Shown: positions 26,165-34,157 of the stretch, one piece after another
Position numbering within the stretch: the first letter of the stretch is position 1
Layout of the letters: each line of letters opens with the position of its first letter
Origin: Bradyrhizobium sp. S69
Lineage (GTDB): Bacteria > Pseudomonadota > Alphaproteobacteria > Rhizobiales > Xanthobacteraceae
NCBI RefSeq assembly: GCF_009766005.1
Contig: NZ_LMUK01000038.1
Location: forward strand, 62,001-126,000
Direction of reading: 5' to 3'
DNA length: 64,000 nucleotides
Made by a program: the position numbers and the translations under genes
The notes under the pieces: model-generated
Seen by the model: only the letters and a program-made list of their open reading frames with translations
Database searches by the model: none
Told to the model about the DNA's origin: nothing

Positions 26165-27607
26165 ATGCGCGCAGAGCTCGATCTTGCGGTGGACGAACGC
26201 TGGCTATCACCAGCGAAAAATTCGGTGGCTGTGGCGGAGCCCGGCAATGGGAAGTCGCTGTTCTCGCTACGAATGGCGGATGCAGCCGACGTGGCAGATG
26301 CTACGCGACGCGCGCGTGCGGCGCAGGCCGGATGGTTTGCATTGCCGTATGACGAACGCGCGCGGGTGCTTCGCAAGGCCGCCGATCTTATGGAGGCGAA
26401 TGCCGACCTATACCTGCAATGGATCGTACGTGAGACGGGATCGGTTCCGGCCAAGGCCGGATTTGAGATTACCCTGGTCGTAAAGGCATTCCGGGAGGCT
26501 GCGGCTATGCCATCACAGCCGCAGGGTTTGATTCTGCCGTCAGATCCAGGCAAGATCAGCTTCTGCAGACGTATGCCTTTGGGCGTCGTAGCGGTGATAT
26601 CCCCCTTCAATTTTCCCATGTATCTCGGACTGCGCGCCGTCGCCCCTGCTTTGGCCGTAGGCAATGCGGTTATCTTGAAGCCCGATCCTCGCACCACGGT
26701 GAGCGGTGGATTGCTGCTCGCGCGACTCCTTGCCGCGGCTGGTCTGCCACCGGATGTCCTGCTCGTACTACCGGGAGGAGCGGAGGCCGGAGAGGCCCTT
26801 TGCACGGACCCCAATGTTGCGATGGTCCAGTTCACCGGATCGACGGCCGTGGGCCGTAAGATAGGGGCACTCGCAGGCGGCAATCTGAAGAAATTGTCGC
26901 TCGAACTGGGCGGCAAGAATTCGCTGATCATTCTCGACGATGCTGATCCCGACTTGGCCGCCTCCAATGCCGCATGGTCTGCATATCTGCATCAGGGCCA
27001 GATCTGCATGTCCAGCGGCCGCATTCTCGTGCAGGAGTCGATTTTCGCCGCCGTCGCAGAGAGGCTCGCGAAAAAAGCGACAGCGCTTCCCGTGGGTGAT
27101 CCGTCGACCGGAGAAGTAGCGCTTGGCCCCATCATCAGCGCCGGCCAGGCCGACCACGCGAGGGGTATCGTCGAGGATTCGGTAGCCGCCGGCGCAACTC
27201 TGTTGGCGGGTGGCACCGTAGACGGATTGTTCTTTAGGCCGACGGTGCTCGCGGGCGTAACCCCGGACATGCGCGCGTTTCGCGAAGAAATTTTTGGGCC
27301 GGTCGCGGTGCTTACTTCCTTCAAGACAGACGACGACGCCGTAGCGTTGGCCAACGACACCGATTACGGCCTATCGGCGGCCGTCATTTCCGCCTCGGTA
27401 GGCCGAGCGATGAGTCTCGGTGCGAGACTACGCACCGGCCTGCTCCATATCAACGATCAGACGGTGGCCGACGAAGTCGTGAATCCGTTTGGCGGCCGCG
27501 GGCAGTCTGGCAATGGCACCAGCATCGGAGGTCCGGCGAACTGGGATGAATTCTCCCAATGGCAATGGGTGACGGTGCGCGACAAGGCTCCGCAATATCC
27601 GTTCTAA
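26165..27607 (+). CDS. Aldehyde dehydrogenase, benzaldehyde/vanillin dehydrogenase-like
   Basis: A 480-residue NAD(P)-dependent aldehyde dehydrogenase. It has the cofactor region PFNFPMYLGLRAVAPALAVG, the glycine motif FTGSTAVGRKIGALAGGNLK, the general-base glutamate in KLSLELGGKNSLIILDDADP and the nucleophilic cysteine in HQGQICMSSGRILVQES. The closest known types are benzaldehyde or vanillin dehydrogenases (XylC/Vdh group), which fits the benzoate pathway elsewhere in the window. It is followed after 44 bp by the GMC oxidoreductase gene, so an alcohol-to-acid pair is likely. Confidence 0.92.
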   Translation: MRAELDLAVDERWLSPAKNSVAVAEPGNGKSLFSLRMADAADVADATRRARAAQAGWFALPYDERARVLRKAADLMEANADLYLQWIVRETGSVPAKAGFEITLVVKAFREAAAMPSQPQGLILPSDPGKISFCRRMPLGVVAVISPFNFPMYLGLRAVAPALAVGNAVILKPDPRTTVSGGLLLARLLAAAGLPPDVLLVLPGGAEAGEALCTDPNVAMVQFTGSTAVGRKIGALAGGNLKKLSLELGGKNSLIILDDADPDLAASNAAWSAYLHQGQICMSSGRILVQESIFAAVAERLAKKATALPVGDPSTGEVALGPIISAGQADHARGIVEDSVAAGATLLAGGTVDGLFFRPTVLAGVTPDMRAFREEIFGPVAVLTSFKTDDDAVALANDTDYGLSAAVISASVGRAMSLGARLRTGLLHINDQTVADEVVNPFGGRGQSGNGTSIGGPANWDEFSQWQWVTVRDKAPQYPF

Positions 27608-27651
27608 ACTTTAATCGCGCTCAGACGCGTTATGCCCTCGAGGAGGATTAA

Positions 27652-29400
27652 ATGATAGTCGATAATGGCCACCGCGAGGCGCCGCAGCAGCTCGCCATGC
27701 AGGACAAGGTCGAGAGGGCGGAGCGAGCGCTTCTCCATGGACGTATCGGGCGCCGCGACTTCATGCGAGTTGCGCTTTCCGCGGGAGTTTCGGTTGGCAC
27801 CGCGACAGGGCTCGCGGGATTTGCCCAGCGCGCGCGGGCGAACCAGATTGCAAATGCGACCAACCTCAAACGGCAATATGACTACATCGTCTGTGGCTCC
27901 GGCTCATCGGGTTCCGTGGTAGCGCGCCGTTTGGCGGAAAACCCCGACGCGAGCGTTCTCATGCTCGAGGCGGGCGGCAACGACGACGTGCCAAGCGTCA
28001 CAAATCCATCGGCGTGGTTCACCAATCTCGGTACCGCCTTGGATTGGGGCTTTAAGGGAGAGCCGAATCCGAACCTCAACAATCGCAGCATTCCGCTGTC
28101 GATGGGTAAGGTGTTGGGCGGCGGCTCCTCTATCAATGTGATGGTCTGGTCGCGGGGTCATAAAAACGATTGGGATTATTTCGCCGCGGAAGCCGGAGAC
28201 GACGCTTGGAACTACAACTCGGTCCTCAACATCTACAAACGGATCGAAGACTGGCACGGCGCACCCGATAGCGCGCGTCGCGGCACCGGAGGCCTCGTCT
28301 ACGTGCAGCCGGCACCGAATCCCATCGCGATCGCGCCGGCGATGCTCGAGGGAGCCAGGTCCGTGGGCATTCCCACATTCGCGGACCAGAACGGATCGAT
28401 GATGGAGGGTGAGGGCGGTGCCGCCCTCGCAAACGTCCGGATCCGCGACGGTCAGCGGCAATCGGTCTTCCGCACCTATGCCTATCCGCTGATGGACCGG
28501 CCTAACCTTACCGTGCTTACCGGGGCGCTGGTCACAAAAGTCGCGTTCAACGGAAAGCGCGCGACCGGCGTCGAAATCGAATATGACGGCAAGCTGATGC
28601 GCATCGCCGCGGGTCGCGAGGTAATTCTCTCTACCGGCGCGATCAACACGCCGAAGATATTGATGCAGTCCGGTATAGGCGATGCCGCCCATCTCAAGAG
28701 CCACGACATTCCGGTCACCCAGGATCTCCCCGGCGTCGGGAAAAATTTCCAGGATCATTTCATGGTCGCCGGCTGTGTGTGGGAATATTCGGATCCCATC
28801 GCGTTCAAAAATAACGCGGCAGAGGCGACATTCTTCTGGAAGAGCGATTCAAGCCTCGATACGCCGGACCTGCAGCCTTTTCAGATCGAGGTACCTTACA
28901 CAAGCCCCGAAACGCAGTCCAAATATAACCCGCCGGCAACTTGCTGGTCCATCTCGCCGGCGGTCGTACGGCCCAAAAGTTGTGGCGAAATCTCGTTGAG
29001 CGGAGCCAATCCGGGCGATCCCGTCCGTATCAACGCCAATACTTTATCCGATCCGGCCGACATGACCGCAATCTTGCGCTGCGTTGAATTGTGCCGCGAG
29101 ATCGGTAATTCGGTGCCGATGCGGCCTTTCATAAAGCGCGAAGTTATGCCCGGTGGGCTGCAAGGCGATATGCTCAAGAACTTCGTGCGCGACGCGACCG
29201 TGACCTACTGGCACCAGAGCTGCACAGCCAAGATGGGGCGGGACAAAATGTCGGTCGTGGACGCAAAACTGAAAGTCTACGGTGTCGATGGGCTGCGTAT
29301 CGCGGACGCGTCGATCATGCCGCGCGTCACCACAGGCAACACCATGGCCGGATGCGTCGTGATAGGCGAGCGCATGGGGGAAATCTTGAACTCGAAGTGA
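27652..29400 (+). CDS. Tat-exported GMC-family FAD oxidoreductase
   Basis: A 582-residue glucose-methanol-choline oxidoreductase. A twin-arginine signal lies at about residues 33-65 (GRRDFMRVALSAGVSVGTAT). The FAD-binding motif YIVCGSGSSGSVVARRLAEN, GMC signature 1 around MGKVLGGGSSINVMVWSRGH and signature 2 around STGAINTPKILMQSGIGDA are present. The active-site region is YWHQSCTAKMG, and the end is RIADASIMPRVTTGNTMAGC. It is probably periplasmic and oxidises an alcohol; with the adjacent aldehyde dehydrogenase, an aromatic or alkyl alcohol is plausible. GAGGAGG precedes the ATG. Confidence 0.93.
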   Translation: MIVDNGHREAPQQLAMQDKVERAERALLHGRIGRRDFMRVALSAGVSVGTATGLAGFAQRARANQIANATNLKRQYDYIVCGSGSSGSVVARRLAENPDASVLMLEAGGNDDVPSVTNPSAWFTNLGTALDWGFKGEPNPNLNNRSIPLSMGKVLGGGSSINVMVWSRGHKNDWDYFAAEAGDDAWNYNSVLNIYKRIEDWHGAPDSARRGTGGLVYVQPAPNPIAIAPAMLEGARSVGIPTFADQNGSMMEGEGGAALANVRIRDGQRQSVFRTYAYPLMDRPNLTVLTGALVTKVAFNGKRATGVEIEYDGKLMRIAAGREVILSTGAINTPKILMQSGIGDAAHLKSHDIPVTQDLPGVGKNFQDHFMVAGCVWEYSDPIAFKNNAAEATFFWKSDSSLDTPDLQPFQIEVPYTSPETQSKYNPPATCWSISPAVVRPKSCGEISLSGANPGDPVRINANTLSDPADMTAILRCVELCREIGNSVPMRPFIKREVMPGGLQGDMLKNFVRDATVTYWHQSCTAKMGRDKMSVVDAKLKVYGVDGLRIADASIMPRVTTGNTMAGCVVIGERMGEILNSK

Positions 29401-29543
29401 GAACCGAAAATGTCTGCTGGCCGGCTATCCCCTGGGGCGATCTTCGAGCGATTGCCGCATGGAGGGAGTCCGAGGGCAAGCCACGATCTGCTCCCGATAG
29501 AGGCTGGCCGCCAAATAAGCGTGCAAATCAAATATTCCTAAAG

Positions 29544-29558
29544 AGAACAAATTGTTCT
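29544..29558 (+). promoter_or_regulatory. Perfect palindrome AGAACAA-A-TTGTTCT upstream of the first amidase gene
   Basis: The 15-bp dyad lies 184 bp before the amidase start, in an AT-rich patch within the 342-bp gap after the GMC gene. It has the size and symmetry of a dimeric repressor site. The rest of 29401-29742 has no supported gene. Confidence 0.45.
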
Positions 29559-29742
29559 TGTCAGTAATATAACTGTCGGTTAGCGTTCACGCCGCGAGTG
29601 AGCCCCATGCTGAACATCGATAAATACATTCGGCAAAACAAATATCTCTCTCCTCCGACCAGGGCTCGCGGGTCGGTCTGAAGAAGCGAGTGCGAAAAAG
29701 CACCGCAACAATCGATTGTGCAATCACATATGGAGAACGACC

Positions 29743-31209
29743 ATGAGTAGAGATGGGATGGAGAAGAGATCGTCAGGCCCGCTATGGCAGTGGTCCGCGA
29801 CGCAGATGGCCCACGGCGTCAAGACCCGGCAGGTCTCGGCGCGAGAAGTCGCCGAGAGCTGCATCGCGCGGATTGAAGAGGTCAACCCCAAGATCAATGC
29901 GCTCGTCGAGTTTTCTCCGCGTGAAGCGCGCGAGATGGCCGACAATGCCGACAAGGCGGTCGCAGCCGGAGGCCCACTGGGGATTCTCCACGGCGTCCCG
30001 GTATCGATCAAAATCAACACGGACCAGATCGGGCATCCGACGTCCGACGGCGTCGTGGCGTGGAAAGAAAACACCGCTGCGCAAGATTCCCCGCACGCAG
30101 CCGCCCTTCGACGCGCCGGCGCGGTGTTCCTGGGTCGGAGCAACTCTCCCGCCATTTCGTATCGCTGGTTTACGGACAACGAGCTTCACGGCCAGTCGCT
30201 TAATCCTTGGGACCCGACCCGCACGCCCGGCGGATCCAGTGGCGGCGCCGCGGCCGCCGTTGCAACGGGCATGATGCCGATCGGACAGGGGAACGACATC
30301 GCGGGATCGATCAGATATCCAGCGTACGGTTGCGGTATAGTCGGCATACGTCCCACCGTGGGCCGAGTATCCGGCACCTACGGCGCCCCGGACGGAAGCG
30401 GTCCTTTGTGCCAACAGATGATCCTTGTTCAAGGTCCCATGGCCCGTAATATACCCGATCTTCGGATCGCCCTCGCTGCGATGAGCGAATTTGACCCGCG
30501 TGACCCCGTCTTCGCACCAGCGCCGCTGGAAGGGCCCCCCCTCAAAAGGCCTATCAAAGTTGGCTTGGTGCGCGACGCCGGCATCCACAAGCCGGTTGCC
30601 GCCGTCGACTCCGCGCTTGACGATGCCGCTCGCTGGCTCGGGGAGGCGGGGTACATCGTCGAGGAGGTCTCACTCCCGCTTTTCAACGAGGCAATGCGCC
30701 TTTGGTGGTTCCTCTGCATGGAGGAATTCCGAACGATCTACCCGCTCGTCAAGGAAATCGGCGGCGTCATGGTCAACAAGGCGGCTGCAAACTACTATAA
30801 AGTGGCCGAGGCTTGGTGGGGGCCGGCTCCTACCCTGACCGACTACATCACCGGTTATGGTCGACGTGCTGCACTGATCCGGCAATTGCAGACATTCATG
30901 GAGGACTATCCCATCCTGCTTCTGCCAACATCGGCCGAAATGATCCATGAGCATGACAAGGACATCGTCAATGTCGAAAGCTGCCGCAAGGTGATGTCGA
31001 GCAACTGGTCGATGAATGCGATCCCCATCCTGGGTCACCCGGCGCTTTCGGTGCCGACGGGTAACGTCGGCGGCCTTCCGGTCGGCGTCCAGCTAGTCGG
31101 CCGAAGATTCCGGGAGGATACGATCTTCGACGCGGCGGAGATCATCGAAGCGCGATTCAGCAACGGGACGCCGATCAATCCGAGGTCGAGTGTCGGAGTG
31201 CCGGCCTAA
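29743..31209 (+). CDS. Amidase (amidase-signature family)
   Basis: A 488-residue amide hydrolase with the Ser-cisSer-Lys triad of the family. The lysine is in [14 protein letters not shown], the cis-serine in the glycine/serine-rich [15 protein letters not shown], and the nucleophile in [17 protein letters not shown]. It ends with the family-typical [20 protein letters not shown]. The ATG at 29743 follows TGGAGA. It follows the aldehyde-dehydrogenase and GMC genes on the same strand and resembles the second amidase at 42783, placed after the ABC importer. Substrate unknown; a carboxamide imported by that transporter is a reasonable guess. Confidence 0.93.
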   Translation: MSRDGMEKRSSGPLWQWSATQMAHGVKTRQVSAREVAESCIARIEEVNPKINALVEFSPREAREMADNADKAVAAGGPLGILHGVPVSIKINTDQIGHPTSDGVVAWKENTAAQDSPHAAALRRAGAVFLGRSNSPAISYRWFTDNELHGQSLNPWDPTRTPGGSSGGAAAAVATGMMPIGQGNDIAGSIRYPAYGCGIVGIRPTVGRVSGTYGAPDGSGPLCQQMILVQGPMARNIPDLRIALAAMSEFDPRDPVFAPAPLEGPPLKRPIKVGLVRDAGIHKPVAAVDSALDDAARWLGEAGYIVEEVSLPLFNEAMRLWWFLCMEEFRTIYPLVKEIGGVMVNKAAANYYKVAEAWWGPAPTLTDYITGYGRRAALIRQLQTFMEDYPILLLPTSAEMIHEHDKDIVNVESCRKVMSSNWSMNAIPILGHPALSVPTGNVGGLPVGVQLVGRRFREDTIFDAAEIIEARFSNGTPINPRSSVGVPA

Positions 31210-31281
31210 GGCCTTCGGCGCCTCCGCACCGACGAAAGCTACGATCGGCCCGGGGCCGCCGCACCGCCGCTACCACAACTC

Positions 31282-31306
31282 GCCTACGGCACAACGTGCC
31301 GTAGGC
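31282..31306 (+). terminator. Strong hairpin downstream of the amidase gene
   Basis: GCCTACGGCAC and GTGCCGTAGGC form a perfect 11-bp stem with an AAC loop, 72 bp after the amidase stop. There is no U-tract, so Rho-independent termination is uncertain. It may instead protect the mRNA end. It also falls within the degenerate minus-strand SnoaL remnant. Confidence 0.45.
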
Positions 31307-31670
31307 TTCGCAGAACATCGAGTTCTCGTTGTTCGCGGCCTCCGGGTCGGTTGTCCGAATGCTCGCCAGGCTTGCCGCGCTTGAACATGTCGATGACCCG
31401 CGATGCCCCGATCGTCGGGGCGGGCTCCGCGAGCGAATGCACCGCGACCTATATCGCCATCAGCGATGATGTGCCTGATGCCGTAATGATATTCGCGGTA
31501 CTTCTTCATAAAGCCCGTCAATCCGGCTGGCTCACCTTCCACGCCGTCGGCGACTAGCAGATTGCGCTGCGTATAGGGCGGCGCGGCGTGCTTGTTGAAA
31601 GCTTCGTCCCGCCTTTTGTTTGAAAGCCATATCGAGAAATTCAGCGGAAACGGCGGCTTGAGGAGCCCTC
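31290..31670 (-). pseudogene. Frameshifted SnoaL/NTF2-like gene remnant
   Basis: On the minus strand, pieces in different frames can be joined into a SnoaL-like protein: SAEFLDMAFKQK, then AFNKHAAPPYTQRNLLVADG (second frame), VEGEPAGLTGFMKKYREYHY, GIRHIIADGD, and after another shift VIDMFKRGKPGEHSDN and PEAANNENSMF. This order matches NTF2-like proteins that end 'EHWD..PE.AAN.N.MF'. At least two frameshifts break it, and no complete frame exists. It lies antisense to and downstream of the amidase gene. Confidence 0.7.
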
Positions 31671-31915
31671 GAAAGCTTGGCGGCTGGTAGAGCGCGTTCC
31701 TCGACAGAATTGCATTTGAGAGCGTCGGGAACTTCTCGAAATCCTCTCTTTAGCCCCGCGCAGGCGGCCTTCCATTCGGAGGCTAAAGAGCAAAGAGGCA
31801 CATCCAGAAAACCAGGGAAGCTGAAGGAAGCCGGAATGCTCGGAAATCGCCGCACGGCGCATGCAGAAGAGCACCGCAACGCAGAATCTTAAGCGCTACT
31901 GGAGGCCCAGCCGGA

Positions 31916-32350
31916 ATGGCGAGCCCCATGAAGGAAAATAACGCAATGCAGCTCTCTCTTCCGGATGCGGCGCCGCTGGCTGCAGCCGCAATCGCACGGT
32001 GGATGTTGGCGTTCAACGCTCGGAACATCGACGAAATCGTTTCCCTTTATGCACCAGATGCCTCCATTCACGGCACCACTTACGGCGTTCTCGCGATCGG
32101 GAGCGATGCGATACACTCCTACTTCGGTGGTGCCTTCCGAAGCGGTGTCTCAGTGAAGCTAACAAGCACCGGGGTGACCATCCGCTCGGGCGATATTCTA
32201 CTTTCGGCCGGCCACTATGAGTTCAGCGGCACGGGATCAGACGGGACGGCGTACGTAACCCCTGCGCGGTTTACGTTTGTTCTCGGCAAAATGAGCGACG
32301 TTTGGCTCATCGTGCATCATCACTCCTCGACGGCGAGCGCTTCGCGATGA
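31916..32350 (+). CDS. NTF2-like protein (SgcJ/EcaC-type)
   Basis: The product is 144 residues of NTF2 fold. AAIARWMLAFNARNIDEIVS, LYAPDASIHGTTYGVLAIGS, FTFVLGKMSDVWLIVHHHSS and the terminal SS match the SgcJ/EcaC family, whose members bind small ligands or act as cyclase-like accessory proteins. Alternative starts at 31928 and 31946 exist; I kept the first because TGGAGG lies 10 bp upstream. It stands between the broken SnoaL copy and the glxBCD-glnT operon. Function unknown. Confidence 0.8.
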   Translation: MASPMKENNAMQLSLPDAAPLAAAAIARWMLAFNARNIDEIVSLYAPDASIHGTTYGVLAIGSDAIHSYFGGAFRSGVSVKLTSTGVTIRSGDILLSAGHYEFSGTGSDGTAYVTPARFTFVLGKMSDVWLIVHHHSSTASASR

Positions 32351-32524
32351 TGAGCAGTCCAAGTTTCCACGCCGGTTGGGCCTAGCGCAGAGTATGTCCA
32401 AGCGAGGTGACCGCAATTCACGAGACAGGTGCCTGAGTCGAGATCGGCGTGTCATTCACCATGCTCAAAATGTCGGCAAGTTTCAGTATGCCAACTATTG
32501 ACAGCATTGTGACCTGCAGATACT

Positions 32525-32549
32525 TCTCAAGATATAATGTTTCTTGAGA
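32525..32549 (+). promoter_or_regulatory. Inverted repeat enclosing a TATAAT box before glxB
   Basis: Arms TCTCAAGA and TCTTGAGA (8 bp, perfect) are separated by 9 bp that contain TATAAT (32533-32538). The second arm runs into the ribosome binding site GAGAGG of glxB (start 32558). A TTGTGA 19 bp upstream could serve as a -35. The arrangement suggests a dimeric regulator bound across the -10 region. Confidence 0.6.
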
Positions 32550-32557
32550 GGAAAATT

Positions 32558-33457
32558 ATGTGTGGCATTGCTGGTCTCTTTCTTAAGACCCCTTCGCTAG
32601 AGGCGCAGCTCGGTTCGATGATGAGCGGCATGCTGGCGGTTCTGTCGGAACGCGGCCCCGACAGCGCCGGCTTCGCCATCTATGGCAGTGGCACGCGCGA
32701 CCTGGTCAAGCTAACGTTGAGGCTTCTCCCGGTGCCTGATATCGAGGCTGCAGTCATTTCCGCCGCCCGAACACTCGATCTCAAAATTCCCTCGTTTCAT
32801 GCCAACCATGCCGTCATCTCGGTACCGCAGGGGAGGTTGCAAGCCGTCAAAGACTTCATTCGCGAGTCGACCATCCTGCAAGGGACTGAAATCGTCGGGA
32901 GCGGCACCCGCATGGAATTGTACAAGGACGTGGGACTCCCGGCCGCAGTGGCAAAGCGGTTCGGCCTCGAGCACATGTCGGGTACGCATGCCATCGGTCA
33001 CACTCGCATGGCGACTGAATCGGCAGTCACGACGAAAGGAGCCCATCCCTTCTCAACGGGGCTCGACCAATGCCTCGTCCACAACGGCTCGCTGTCCAAT
33101 CACAACGGAGTTAGGCGCGGGCTGCAACGCGAGGGATTGTCTTTCGAGACCGACAACGATTCCGAGGTCGCGGCCGGTTATCTGACTTGGCGGATACGTG
33201 AGGGAGCCTCTCTGGAGGACGCCCTCAAGCTCAGCCTGAAGGATCTCGACGGCTTCTATACCTTCGTCGTCGCTACCGAGTCAGGCTTTGCGGTTCTTCG
33301 CGACCCAGTGGCATGCAAGCCAGCGCTCGTGGCTGAGACCGAGCATTACGTTGCCTTCGGAACGGAATATCGCGCACTTGCAAATCTGCCCGGCATCGCC
33401 GCCGCGAAGGTTTTCGAGCCCGAACCCGCAACCGTATATGCGTGGAAGAGAAACTGA
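32558..33457 (+). CDS. glxB: Class II glutamine amidotransferase-like protein GlxB (MgsA)
   Basis: The product is 299 residues. It begins MCGIAGLFLKTPSLEAQL, so that removal of Met exposes the N-terminal nucleophile cysteine of class II amidotransferases. Other family segments are ERGPDSAGFAIYG, THAIGHTRMATESAVTTKGA, HPFSTGLDQCLVHNGSLSNH and VRRGLQREGLSFETDNDSEV. It corresponds to the amidotransferase domain of glutamate synthase split off as its own gene, as in glxBCD of Sinorhizobium and mgsABC of N-methylglutamate synthase. Its stop overlaps the glxC start (TGATG). A preceding ATG at 32537 lies inside the dyad and is less likely. Confidence 0.92.
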   Translation: MCGIAGLFLKTPSLEAQLGSMMSGMLAVLSERGPDSAGFAIYGSGTRDLVKLTLRLLPVPDIEAAVISAARTLDLKIPSFHANHAVISVPQGRLQAVKDFIRESTILQGTEIVGSGTRMELYKDVGLPAAVAKRFGLEHMSGTHAIGHTRMATESAVTTKGAHPFSTGLDQCLVHNGSLSNHNGVRRGLQREGLSFETDNDSEVAAGYLTWRIREGASLEDALKLSLKDLDGFYTFVVATESGFAVLRDPVACKPALVAETEHYVAFGTEYRALANLPGIAAAKVFEPEPATVYAWKRN

Positions 33458-34143
33458 TGCCGACCGTGGATCTGGCCGAGACGAAACTGCGGGATCTCAA
33501 CTCGGCCCTGCACAAGCTCCCGCACGATACCAATGAAACACGGTGGATCGTAGCCAATCCGGGCGGCAAGCACGCCATAGCCTGCGGCGTTAGCCTGCCT
33601 ATCACCGTCGAGATCGAAGGACATGTCGGATACTATTGCGCAGGAATGAATAGCGCCGCGACAGTCGTTATCCGAGGTAATGCCGGCGTTGGCGTCGCCG
33701 AAAACATGATGTCGGGACAGGTCCGGGTGACGGGTGACGCAAGCCAGGCCGCAGGTGCGACCGGCAACGGCGGCCTCCTGGTCATCGAGGGCAACGCCTC
33801 GGCGCGATGCGGCATATCGATGAAAGGCATCGACATCGTGGTGAAGGGGTCGATCGGAGCAATGAGCGCATTCATGGCGCAGTCCGGGAACTTGGTCGTG
33901 CTGGGCGATGCAGGCGAAGCGTTGGGGGACTCGATATACGAGGCGCGGTTATTTGTACGCGGCTCGGTGGCAAGCCTCGGAGCGGATTGCATCGAGAAAC
34001 AGATGAACCAGCAAGACCGCGCAGAGCTCAACGCCGTCCTGGCGAGAGCGGAAATCTCCGGCGTTTCCGCCGACGATTTCAAGCTCTACGGATCCGCACG
34101 CCGCCTCTATCATTTTCATGTCGACAACGCTGACGCCTACTGA
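33457..34143 (+). CDS. glxC: GXGXG-domain protein GlxC (MgsB)
   Basis: A 228-residue protein equal to the C-terminal beta-helix (GXGXG) domain of the glutamate synthase large subunit. Repeated motifs are visible: IRGNAGVGVAENMMSGQVRV, GATGNGGLLVIEGNASARCG, KGIDIVVKGSIGAMSAFMAQ and LVVLGDAGEALGDSIYEARL. It is the structural subunit of the three-gene synthase. The start overlaps the glxB stop by one base, indicating translational coupling. glxD follows after 14 bp. Confidence 0.92.
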   Translation: MPTVDLAETKLRDLNSALHKLPHDTNETRWIVANPGGKHAIACGVSLPITVEIEGHVGYYCAGMNSAATVVIRGNAGVGVAENMMSGQVRVTGDASQAAGATGNGGLLVIEGNASARCGISMKGIDIVVKGSIGAMSAFMAQSGNLVVLGDAGEALGDSIYEARLFVRGSVASLGADCIEKQMNQQDRAELNAVLARAEISGVSADDFKLYGSARRLYHFHVDNADAY

Positions 34144-34157
34144 TCGGAGCCGCCTCA

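Noticed and set aside
27904-28758. 284-codon open frame on the minus strand
   Set aside because: Antisense to the GMC oxidoreductase gene; no recognisable domain.
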